A stretch of 6,495 nt of DNA, taken from Bacillota bacterium. GTDB taxonomy: Bacteria > Bacillota > Clostridia > Peptostreptococcales > Acidaminobacteraceae. The notes under the pieces were generated by a model. The model searched no databases and had not been told where the DNA came from. It worked only from the letters and a program-made list of their open reading frames with translations. Position 1 is the first letter of the stretch. Every line of letters begins with the position of its first letter. Positions 1 to 6,255 of this stretch are shown in pieces. A program made the position numbers and the translations under genes. The stretch spans positions 1-6,495 of the forward strand of contig JAUMXJ010000009.1 in NCBI GenBank assembly GCA_030529205.1, given 5' to 3'.

Positions 1-263
1 ACCGCGGCACATACGTGTTCCGCACACAGGTCGTTGAAAGAGTATTCAGTCACCCCTGAATCTTGCATCACTCTGACGACAAAGCCTCTCTCCTCGTCAT
101 TGGAAGGGGAGACGTTCATACCGCTTGTCCTGACCGCAAAGTTTTGACCGGTGACATCCGTTCCGAGTATCGAAACATACTCGAATTCCTTTCCAAGTTC
201 ATCTATGATCTGTCTGAGTTCCTTTTTCTTATCGAGCAAAAAACTCGAAGTCTTCAGTTTCAT
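1..263 (-). CDS. TldD/PmbA-family metalloprotease-related protein, N-terminal part (runs off left edge)
   Basis: Only the first 87 codons are in the window; the gene continues past base 1. It begins at an ATG at 263 preceded by a strong AAGGAGG (268-274) four bases upstream. The N-terminus is a charged helix (residues about 8-26, DKKKELRQIIDELGKE), then a strand EYVSILGTD, then a stretch containing ERGFVVRV (about 59-66) and EYSFNDL (about 73-79). This order (strand, basic strand, RGFxVRV, FxxNDL) matches the N-terminal domain of TldD/PmbA proteins, which in known members build a two-subunit metalloprotease that trims peptides such as microcin B17 or unfolded substrates. The zinc-binding HExxxH region lies in the missing part, so activity cannot be judged. 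It sits 45 bp downstream of cobT on the same strand with no visible terminator between, so it is probably co-transcribed with cobT. The family call is from memory of the domain pattern; the substrate is unknown. Confidence 0.7.
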   Translation of the reverse strand, partial: MKLKTSSFLLDKKKELRQIIDELGKEFEYVSILGTDVTGQNFAVRTSGMNVSPSNDEERGFVVRVMQDSGVTEYSFNDLCAEHVCAA

Positions 264-308
264 TGTTCCTCCTTATGCCGGATTGATTTGAGAATGGTAT
301 TCGCAGCG

Positions 309-1322
309 TTATATCACACCGACGCCGAGTTCGTCGAATGTCTTCATGTTGTTCAGGACAGCTGCCGCCATTTCACACAGATGCATGGAGAGTACGGCGC
401 CGGATCCTTCGCCCAGACGCATCTCCAAGTCGAAGTAAGGGCGAATTCCGAGAAGCGTCGATGCCAGCGACGCGCTTTTCTCGGCGGAAGCATGTGACGG
501 AATGAGAATTTCTTTGACATCCGGATTGATTCTGCATGCGGCAATTGCCGAAACGGTTGAAATGAAGCCGTCCAGAATGACCGCCGCTTTTTGTTCGTAC
601 GCCCCGAGTATGACACCCGCCATACCTGCAATTTCAAAACAACCCACCTTTTCCATGACGTCAAAAATATCCTCTTTATTCGGCTGATTCAACGAAATCG
701 CCCTTGCAATCACGGATGCCTTATGGTCGAGAAGTTCGACCGGAAAGTTCGCACCCACTCCGACGATTTCATGAGGGCTTTTTTCGGATAATACCGAGAG
801 CATAGCGGTGGCGGGAGTGGTGTTTCCGATTCCCATTTCTCCGATTGCAATCAGATTGGCGCCGTTTGCATAAGCGATTTTTGCAAACTCCTTTCCGATT
901 TCGATTGCTTTTTCGAGTTCGGCGCGCGTCATTGCCGGACCGTGTGCGATATTGGAAGCGCCTTTCTTGATTTTGTAATGTGCTATTCCGTCAATTTGCT
1001 CATCGCAGTTAATCCCGAGATCTATAGCGTAAATCCTTGCGTTTGCGGCTTTTGCGAGTGCACCGGCTCCGGATCGATACGCTGCAATGTTCGCCCCTTG
1101 AATTCTTGTGACGCTTTGAGGAGCGGAGGCGATGTTTTCTTCCGCAACATTATTATCCGCACAGATGACGATCAGAGCCTTCCCCGTGATTGCCGGAGTT
1201 TCACTTTCAAATATCCCGCAGAGTCGTGCGGAAAGCTCTTCCAAACGCCCCAGTGAACCGAGAGGTTTCACCAGTGTCTTTTGTTTTTCCAATCCCTTTT
1301 GATAGTAATCGCTGTTAAACAT
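309..1322 (-). CDS. cobT: Nicotinate-nucleotide--dimethylbenzimidazole phosphoribosyltransferase (CobT)
   Basis: This 337-residue cytoplasmic enzyme transfers phosphoribose from nicotinate mononucleotide to a lower-ligand base such as 5,6-dimethylbenzimidazole, giving the alpha-riboside phosphate used in the nucleotide loop of cobamides. Family motifs appear in order: KPLGSLGRLE (19-28), ADNNVAEE (55-62), PQSVTRIQ (68-75), GEMGIGNTTPA (161-171), DGFIST (251-256), SHASAE (276-281) and RLGEGSGA (302-309). Glu305 in the last motif matches the catalytic base Glu317 of Salmonella CobT, and Glu162 matches its Glu174 with the same 12-residue offset. The length is slightly under the usual 350 or so because the N-terminus is short. 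An in-frame TAG two codons upstream of the ATG rules out a longer protein. The second motif reads DNNV where DHGV or DNGV is usual. No Shine-Dalgarno precedes the ATG. No other cobamide gene is visible, so it may serve salvage or act with genes elsewhere. A TldD/PmbA-like gene follows 45 bp downstream. Confidence 0.96.
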   Translation of the reverse strand: MFNSDYYQKGLEKQKTLVKPLGSLGRLEELSARLCGIFESETPAITGKALIVICADNNVAEENIASAPQSVTRIQGANIAAYRSGAGALAKAANARIYAIDLGINCDEQIDGIAHYKIKKGASNIAHGPAMTRAELEKAIEIGKEFAKIAYANGANLIAIGEMGIGNTTPATAMLSVLSEKSPHEIVGVGANFPVELLDHKASVIARAISLNQPNKEDIFDVMEKVGCFEIAGMAGVILGAYEQKAAVILDGFISTVSAIAACRINPDVKEILIPSHASAEKSASLASTLLGIRPYFDLEMRLGEGSGAVLSMHLCEMAAAVLNNMKTFDELGVGVI

Positions 1323-1329
1323 AGACTAT

Positions 1330-1358
1330 ATTTTATCACGCCCTTATTTTACCGTAAA
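1330..1358 (-). promoter_or_regulatory. Predicted cobT promoter (extended -10, probably leaderless)
   Basis: On the minus strand a -35-like TTTACG (1358-1353) is followed, after exactly 17 bases, by TAAAAT (1335-1330). The -10 carries a TG one base upstream (TGATAAAAT), the extended -10 form. Counting seven bases on from the hexamer puts the expected transcription start at about 1323, directly next to the cobT ATG at 1322. No ribosome binding site lies between. This is pattern reading; no start site has been mapped. Confidence 0.6.
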
Positions 1359-1373
1359 GCAACGCAGAACGGT
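1351..1373. promoter_or_regulatory. Imperfect dyad overlapping the cobT -35 (possible operator)
   Basis: The 23-bp element has arms ACCGTAAAGC and GCAGAACGGT around a 3-base centre. Seven of ten arm positions are complementary (ACCGT with ACGGT at the outside, GC with GC at the inside). It covers the cobT -35 hexamer and ends about 14 bp before the -35 of the divergent aminotransferase promoter, where a repressor could affect one or both. The arms are short, so chance occurrence is possible, and no regulator family is recognised. Confidence 0.25.
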
Positions 1374-1386
1374 TTTTGTTTGATTG

Positions 1387-1415
1387 TTGTAAATGTAGCC
1401 GGCGTATTGTAGAAT
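1387..1415 (+). promoter_or_regulatory. Predicted promoter of the aminotransferase gene
   Basis: TTGTAA (1387-1392) and TAGAAT (1410-1415) are separated by 17 bases and resemble the sigma-70/sigma-A consensus at four and five of six positions. The expected start near 1422 would give a leader of about 30 bases containing the ribosome binding site AAGGGGG. The promoter lies back to back with that of cobT. Confidence 0.55.
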
Positions 1416-1452
1416 GATGTGGATGCAATAATTTGTTAAGGGGGAAAACATC

Positions 1453-2628
1453 TTGATTTCAAGTATCGTGAAAGAGAATTTAAAAAACGCGTCGTGGATA
1501 CGCAAAATGTTTGTGGAAGGGGAGAGGTTGAAGAAGGAGCTGGGAGCGGAAAATGTATTTGATTACAGTCTCGGAAATCCTTATTTTGAGCCTCCGAAGT
1601 CGCTCATTGATACACTGAAAGAGATTGTAAATTCTGATGAACTCGGCACCCACAGATATATGGACAATCTTGGGTATGTCGGGGCGAGACAAAAAATAGC
1701 AGAATCCTATGTCGGGAAAGGCGATCATACCGGCGTCATGATGACGGTGGGTGCTGCGGGAGGAATCAATGTCTTCCTGAGGACCGTTCTGGAACCGGGT
1801 GACGAGGTCGTCATCATTGCACCGTATTTTGCGGAGTACACCTTTTACATTGCGAACAACAATGGTAAAAGAGTCGTCATCAGCAGTGATCCGAACACGT
1901 TCGAGCCGAAGCTCGACGAGCTTGCATCTGTCATGAGCGAGAAGACCAGGGTTGTAATCGTCAATACGCCGCATAATCCGACGGGTGCGGTTTATTCGGA
2001 ACAGACACTGAAAAACATCGCCGACATCCTCGTACAGGCTGAAAAGAAGTTCGGAAGAGAAATCTATCTCATTTCGGATGAACCGTATTATTCCATTATT
2101 TACGACGGAGTGAAACTTCCGTTCATTCATGATATTTACAAACATTCCGTGATCATCTCTTCATTCTCCAAATCCCTGGGACTCGCAGGGGAGAGAATCG
2201 GATATATTTCCGTCAACCCCGATATCGAAGATTTGCAGGAAATCATGAGCGGTCTGTCCTTTGCCGGAAGAACACTCGGCTTTGTCAACTGTCCTGCAAT
2301 CTGGCAACGCGTGATTGAGAAAGCGCCCGTCGAGCCCGTAGATATCAACCTGTACGATCAAAGACGCAAGGCGCTTCTGTCCGTTCTCGCGGATGCGGGG
2401 ATGGAGACCGCTGCACCGAAAGGAGCATTTTATCTCTTTCCTAAATCCCTGGAAGAGGACGATATTGCATTTGTCATGAAAGCAAAGGAATTCGGAATCC
2501 TCCTCGTTCCGGGAAGCGGATTCGGTTATCCCGGTCATGTTCGGCTTTCTTACTGCGTCGACCTCGATATGATAGAACGCTCCCGAGAGGCGTTTAAAAA
2601 GCTTGGTGAATACTACAAAGCCCGCTAA
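1453..2628 (+). CDS. Class I/II pyridoxal-phosphate-dependent aminotransferase (AspC-like)
   Basis: This 391-residue cytoplasmic fold-type I PLP enzyme should move amino groups between an amino acid and a 2-oxo acid; the substrate cannot be read from the sequence. Landmarks are LGNPYFEPP (40-48), the phosphate-loop region MMTVGAAGG (96-104), NTPHNPTGAV (171-180, with Asn175 near the cofactor ring), SDEPYY (208-213, with Asp209 pairing the pyridine nitrogen), SSFSKSLGLAGERIGY (236-251, with Lys240 as the Schiff-base lysine) and VRLSYC (363-368, with Arg364 binding the substrate carboxylate). All catalytic residues are present and the length is typical. The start is TTG: AAGGGGG (about 1438-1444) lies eight bases upstream, and the first in-frame ATG comes only at residue 20, inside the conserved N-terminal helix. 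It is monocistronic, ends at a shared terminator at 2657-2689, and is divergent from cobT. It resembles the aspartate-aminotransferase-like enzymes annotated in many clostridia. Confidence 0.92.
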   Translation: MISSIVKENLKNASWIRKMFVEGERLKKELGAENVFDYSLGNPYFEPPKSLIDTLKEIVNSDELGTHRYMDNLGYVGARQKIAESYVGKGDHTGVMMTVGAAGGINVFLRTVLEPGDEVVIIAPYFAEYTFYIANNNGKRVVISSDPNTFEPKLDELASVMSEKTRVVIVNTPHNPTGAVYSEQTLKNIADILVQAEKKFGREIYLISDEPYYSIIYDGVKLPFIHDIYKHSVIISSFSKSLGLAGERIGYISVNPDIEDLQEIMSGLSFAGRTLGFVNCPAIWQRVIEKAPVEPVDINLYDQRRKALLSVLADAGMETAAPKGAFYLFPKSLEEDDIAFVMKAKEFGILLVPGSGFGYPGHVRLSYCVDLDMIERSREAFKKLGEYYKAR

Positions 2629-2656
2629 AGCGACAAAGTGTGGATAGGGAGATAGA

Positions 2657-2689
2657 AAAAGACTGTGATTTCCTGAGTCACAGTCTTTT
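2657..2689. terminator. Bidirectional intrinsic terminator between convergent genes
   Basis: A perfect 12-bp stem (AAAAGACTGTGA with TCACAGTCTTTT) encloses a 9-base loop. Reading plus, the 3' arm ends in TTTT followed by GATTT; reading minus, it ends in TTTTT then C. Because the A and T runs are part of the stem, it can stop transcription from either side. It lies 28 bp after the aminotransferase stop and 3 bp beyond the kinase stop, so it ends both units. Confidence 0.88.
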
Positions 2690-2692
2690 GAT

Positions 2693-4096
2693 TTATATCG
2701 GCAAAAATAACGTTACCATCGTGCCTTCCCCGTATTCGGAGTGAATTTCAATCCTTCCGCCGAGAGAATCCGCAATGGTTTCCGCAATCGCAAGTCCGAG
2801 GCCCGTTCCGCCCGTCTTGCTGTTTCTACTTGAATCGGCTCGGTAGAAACGATTTTTTATTTGCGTCATATCCTCTTTTTTAATCCCGGTGCCGTAGTCG
2901 ATGATCTTAATGACGATCTCCTCCTGCAGGTGCTCGCCGACGATGACTACTTCATCTTCGGAGTACTTCATCGCATTGTCCACGATGGCTCTGAGAAGTT
3001 GCACGAGGAGTCCCTTGTCCGTGTTGATTTCCATATCCGGGGACTTTACCTTAATCAGTCTTCCGTAGAGCGTTTCCATTTCATTTCCGACGGACACCAA
3101 AAAATCTCTCAGAGATATTTTTTCGTATGTCGGCGTGATGGACTGATTTTCAAGTCGGGTAATGGTCAGAAGACGTTCAATCATGGATTTCATGTTTTCC
3201 GCTTCACTTTTGATGGCGTCGACGCTCTCGTGGAGAATGTCCTTGTCTTCGGAGAAATTCTGAATCAGTTCGATATTGCCCAGAATTACCGTGAGAGGGA
3301 TTCTCAGTTCGTGAGATGCGTCCTGTGTAAACTGCTTCGTTTTTTTGTATGACTTGTCGATGTTGTCGAGCATTTGGTTCAGGCTTTCCGTGAGAATTGC
3401 AATCTCATCGTCGGTATGCGGCACTTTCAGGCGCGTATCGTTCTTGGTGATGTCGATATTGATCGCTTCGTTTGCCAAACCGATAAGAGGTTCCAGCGAC
3501 GTTTTTACAAAAATATTCGAAAAAACGAAGAGGATTCCGATTCCGACGAAGACGATGAAGACAATCAACTCCATCATTTGGTTTTTAAAACTCATGTCTT
3601 TTGAGGTGTCATAAATGGAGATGATATAGTAGCGGAGATTTTCAAATTTAAAGGGAACACAGAAATAATACAGATTTCCGGTCAGACTTCGGGATTTGCT
3701 GTTCGCCGTCAGATTTTCCGTAATGACGAGTTCGTACTTGGTGTCGTCAATTTGAATAATAATGGTGTCGTTTGCAACCAGAATTTTGGAATTTTTCGGG
3801 AAGACCAGCGGCTTGTTGTTGACATTTCGCGTCCCGAGGGGGTCGTTGCTCTTGGGCACACTTCCGACCACATAAAAGTGATAATTGTCTTCATGCGAAA
3901 CGGTTGCTTCGACAGAATCCGCAAAAGCCTCCAGAGATTCGACGGTCTGAACCGCCAAATCCGCATTCTTCTTCGCACTCAGGTAGTTGTCGATGGTATA
4001 GAGCACAATGGCCAAATTGACAAGCGTGATAAGTGTAAACAAAATGGAGATCAAAAGCGTCAATCTGTTTCCGATGCTGAGGGATTTGAATTTCAT
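2693..4096 (-). CDS. Membrane-bound sensor histidine kinase, HisKA/HATPase_c with HAMP domain
   Basis: This 467-residue kinase senses a signal outside the membrane, autophosphorylates on His and passes phosphate to the regulator encoded just upstream. Domain order: a transmembrane helix at about 12-34; an extracytoplasmic sensor segment at about 35-173 with no fold I recognise; a second transmembrane helix at about 175-196; HAMP at about 197-250; HisKA with ASHELRIPLTV (260-270, phospho-acceptor His262); and an ATP-binding domain with the N box VDNAMKYSE (372-380, Asn374), G1 box DYGTGI (400-405), F box FYRADSSRN (417-425) and G2 box GGTGLGLAI (429-437). All catalytic boxes are intact. Ile266 takes the place of the usual Thr or Asn four residues after the His. 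The ATG overlaps the regulator's TGA in ATGA, so translation is probably coupled. The gene ends just before the shared terminator. The signal and target genes are unknown. Confidence 0.95.
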   Translation of the reverse strand: MKFKSLSIGNRLTLLISILFTLITLVNLAIVLYTIDNYLSAKKNADLAVQTVESLEAFADSVEATVSHEDNYHFYVVGSVPKSNDPLGTRNVNNKPLVFPKNSKILVANDTIIIQIDDTKYELVITENLTANSKSRSLTGNLYYFCVPFKFENLRYYIISIYDTSKDMSFKNQMMELIVFIVFVGIGILFVFSNIFVKTSLEPLIGLANEAINIDITKNDTRLKVPHTDDEIAILTESLNQMLDNIDKSYKKTKQFTQDASHELRIPLTVILGNIELIQNFSEDKDILHESVDAIKSEAENMKSMIERLLTITRLENQSITPTYEKISLRDFLVSVGNEMETLYGRLIKVKSPDMEINTDKGLLVQLLRAIVDNAMKYSEDEVVIVGEHLQEEIVIKIIDYGTGIKKEDMTQIKNRFYRADSSRNSKTGGTGLGLAIAETIADSLGGRIEIHSEYGEGTMVTLFLPI

Positions 4097-4779
4097 TGTA
4101 CCATGTAGCCTCTTCCTCTTACGGTTTCAATGATTTTGGAATCGGTATGTCGCGAGATCTTTTCTCTGAGGTAGTTGATATAGACATCGACGATATTGGA
4201 ACCGCCATAGCTGTAGCCCCATACATTTTGCAAAAGCTCTTCTCGGGAAATCACCTTTCCCTTATGTTTGATCAGGTATAGGAGGAGGTCGAATTCCGTC
4301 TTGGAAAGACTGATGGGTTGCCCGGAAACGGACACCTCAAATTTGACGGTATCCACGGCAATTTCCCTGTATTCGATGACGGTCGTTTCCTGCTCCGCCT
4401 CGACATGCTTCATCTGCACCGACTGTCTGAGTCTGGTGCGGATTCTGGCACTGAGTTCCTCGAATACGAACGGTTTCGTGACATACTCGTCGGCGCCGCG
4501 GTCAAGTCCTTCCACAATATCCTCTGTGTCGTCCTTTGCCGTGAGCAATATAATCGGCAGATTCGGTTTCTTTTCCTTGATGAGATTCATCGCTTCAATG
4601 CCGTTCATGAAGGGCATCATGATATCCATCAGCACCAAATCCACTTCCTGTTCCAATGCAATCTTGACGGCGAGACGGGCGTCGTTCGCCACCAAAGTAT
4701 TGTAACCGGAGTGTTTTAATTGTAAATCCAATATTCGGGTAATTTTATGTTCATCGTCGACAATCAGTATGGTTTCCAT
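4093..4779 (-). CDS. OmpR/PhoB-family response regulator transcription factor
   Basis: This 228-residue cytoplasmic DNA-binding protein is the partner of the histidine kinase that follows it. The receiver domain (about 1-118) has the acidic pair Asp8-Asp9, phospho-acceptor Asp52 in LMDIMMP, Thr80 in LLTAKDD and Lys102 in VTKPF, so all switch residues are present. A linker at about 119-138 leads to a winged-helix domain (about 139-228) with SLSKTEFDLLLYLIKHKGKVISREELL, the recognition-helix region NIVDVYINYLREKI (195-208) and the terminal wing ETVRGRGYMV (218-227). The overall form resembles ArlR/CovR-like regulators of Bacillota, but orthology cannot be claimed. The ATG at 4779 is fixed because the upstream frame reaches TAA without another usable start. 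There is no Shine-Dalgarno before it, and the likely promoter sits right at the start codon. The stop overlaps the kinase start by 4 bp. The gene is divergent from asnS. Confidence 0.96.
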   Translation of the reverse strand: METILIVDDEHKITRILDLQLKHSGYNTLVANDARLAVKIALEQEVDLVLMDIMMPFMNGIEAMNLIKEKKPNLPIILLTAKDDTEDIVEGLDRGADEYVTKPFVFEELSARIRTRLRQSVQMKHVEAEQETTVIEYREIAVDTVKFEVSVSGQPISLSKTEFDLLLYLIKHKGKVISREELLQNVWGYSYGGSNIVDVYINYLREKISRHTDSKIIETVRGRGYMVQ

Positions 4780-4785
4780 GCATAA

Positions 4786-4819
4786 ATCATAGCATATTTT
4801 TTAGTTAGTTCTCTGTCTA
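4786..4819 (-). promoter_or_regulatory. Predicted response-regulator promoter (probably leaderless)
   Basis: On the minus strand TATGAT (4791-4786) carries a TG one base upstream (TGCTATGAT), an extended -10. Its expected transcription start falls at 4779, the A of the start codon. An overlapping alternative pairs TAGACA (4819-4814) with TATGCT (4796-4791) over 17 bases, which would start a few bases upstream of the ATG. Either reading leaves almost no leader, and no ribosome binding site is visible. Confidence 0.5.
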
Positions 4820-4833
4820 TTTTCATGTATTTT

Positions 4834-4842
4834 TGTTATAAT
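4834..4842 (+). promoter_or_regulatory. asnS promoter, extended -10 (TGTTATAAT)
   Basis: A perfect TATAAT (4837-4842) has TG at the extended -10 position (4834-4835). No good -35 stands 16-18 bases upstream; the best-spaced hexamer (TGTCTA, 4814-4819) is poor, which is common when the extended -10 is present. The expected start is near 4849, giving a leader of about 24 bases, just enough for the AGGAGG at 4863-4868. That leaves no room for a T-box leader. Confidence 0.7.
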
Positions 4843-4872
4843 ATATGAGTATTTTTGCGTGTAGGAGGAATT

Positions 4873-6255
4873 ATGACACTTATAAGCACCATTTATGCAA
4901 ATTGGCAAAAAATGGCCGAGCAGAAAATCACAATCAGCGGATGGATTCGAACATCGAGAAAATCCAAAAATTTTGGCTTTGTTGAAGTCAATGACGGTTC
5001 CACCATGAACCATATCCAGGTGGTATATGATGACAGCCTCTCCAATTTTGCCGAAATCGATAAGTTCGGGATTTCTTCTGCGATTGAAGTTTCGGGTATT
5101 TTAAGAATTACAGAGGGTGCAAAACAAAGTTTTGAATTATATGCCGAGAGCATTCAACTGCTCGGCGAATCTCCGCAGGATTATCCTCTTCAAAAGAAGA
5201 GGCACAGTATGGAGTTCCTTCGTACCATTGCGCATCTCAGACCGAGAAGCAATACCTTCCAAGCGGTATTTCGTATCAGCAATGCGGCGAGCAGAGCGAT
5301 TCACGAGTTTTTCCAGTCGAGGGACTTTATCTATGTCCTGGCGCCGATTATCACCAGCTCCGACGCGGAGGGAGCCGGAGAAATGTTCAAGGTGACATCG
5401 CTGGATTTCGACAATTTGCCGATGAAAGACGGCAAAGTGGACACATCTCAGGACTTTTTCGGTAAGACGGCCCATCTTTCCGTTTCCGCTCAACTTGCCG
5501 GAGAAGCGTTTGCACAGGCATTCAGAAAAATCTATACATTCGGTCCGACTTTCCGTGCTGAAAATTCGAACACCAAGCGCCATGCAGCCGAGTTCTGGCA
5601 AATCGAACCGGAGATTTCTTTTGCGGATTTATTCGATGCGATGGATTTGGCGGAGGACATGATCAAGTATGTGGCTGCCTTTGTTCTCGATCATTGCCGT
5701 ACGGAGATGGCGTTTTTTGAAGAGCGCATTCAAAAAGGAGTGATTGAGCGCCTTGAAAAGGTCAGAGACTCCGAATTTAAACGCCTCAAGTACACGGAGG
5801 CGATCGATATCCTGCAGAAATCGGGAGTCAAGTTTGAATTTGAACCGGTGTGGGGAATCGCGCTTCAGACAGAACATGAAAAATATCTTGCGGATGAGGT
5901 CTTCCGTTCTCCGCTCTTCGTCTATGATTATCCGAAGGATGTCAAGGCGTTTTACATGCGTCTCAATGACGACGGAAAAACCGTTGCCGCGACCGACTTG
6001 CTCGTACCGGGCATCGGGGAAATCATCGGCTGCTCGCAAAGAGAGGAGCGTCTTGAGGTCCTCATCGACAGGATGAACGAACTCAATATGAAGATTGATG
6101 ATTATGATTGGTATATCGATCTCAGAAAGTACGGAACAACCAAGCATGCCGGATTCGGGCTGGGGCTGGAAAGGCTTCTCATGTACATCACCGGAATGGA
6201 AAATATTCGCGATGTGCAACCGTTCCCGAGAACACCGGGGAATATCTCGTTCTAG
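4873..6255 (+). CDS. asnS: Asparaginyl-tRNA synthetase (class IIb)
   Basis: This 460-residue cytoplasmic enzyme joins asparagine to tRNA-Asn using ATP. The N-terminal OB-fold anticodon-binding domain spans about 17-98 ([24 protein letters not shown]). The catalytic core begins near 113 and contains [14 protein letters not shown] (161-174), DFFGK (194-198), VSAQLAGE (204-211), motif 2 [19 protein letters not shown] (224-242, with ATP-binding Arg228) and motif 3 [12 protein letters not shown] (427-438, Arg434), ending [12 protein letters not shown] (446-457). EGAGEMF and [15 protein letters not shown] separate it from aspartyl-tRNA synthetase. The length is normal. The ATG at 4873 is chosen because AGGAGG lies 4 bp upstream; a TTG in frame at 4855 would place that ribosome site inside the coding region. 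VSAQL has Ala206 where Gly is usual, and Gln449 replaces a usual hydrophobic residue near the end. A genome with asnS can charge Asn directly. It is transcribed alone, divergent from the two-component genes. Confidence 0.97.
   Translation: MTLISTIYANWQKMAEQKITISGWIRTSRKSKNFGFVEVNDGSTMNHIQVVYDDSLSNFAEIDKFGISSAIEVSGILRITEGAKQSFELYAESIQLLGESPQDYPLQKKRHSMEFLRTIAHLRPRSNTFQAVFRISNAASRAIHEFFQSRDFIYVLAPIITSSDAEGAGEMFKVTSLDFDNLPMKDGKVDTSQDFFGKTAHLSVSAQLAGEAFAQAFRKIYTFGPTFRAENSNTKRHAAEFWQIEPEISFADLFDAMDLAEDMIKYVAAFVLDHCRTEMAFFEERIQKGVIERLEKVRDSEFKRLKYTEAIDILQKSGVKFEFEPVWGIALQTEHEKYLADEVFRSPLFVYDYPKDVKAFYMRLNDDGKTVAATDLLVPGIGEIIGCSQREERLEVLIDRMNELNMKIDDYDWYIDLRKYGTTKHAGFGLGLERLLMYITGMENIRDVQPFPRTPGNISF

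Noticed and set aside
63..497. Plus-strand open frame across the TldD-like/cobT junction
   Set aside because: It overlaps two coding regions on the other strand that have clear family motifs, and its product resembles no protein family.
1323..1452. Cobalamin riboswitch upstream of cobT
   Set aside because: The intergenic region is only 130 bp, shared with a divergent promoter, and the cobT promoter abuts the ATG, so no aptamer could be transcribed.
1480..2145. Long open frame on the minus strand opposite the aminotransferase
   Set aside because: It lies wholly inside a well-supported gene, shows no recognisable motif, and its Arg/Ile-rich composition is that of an antisense shadow.
4843..4872. 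T-box or other leader riboswitch upstream of asnS
   Set aside because: The predicted transcription start near 4849 leaves about 24 bases before the ATG, with no specifier stem or antiterminator sequence.
4855..4872. Upstream TTG start for asnS, adding six residues
   Set aside because: The added codons include the AGGAGG ribosome site itself, and the ATG at 4873 is well placed behind it.
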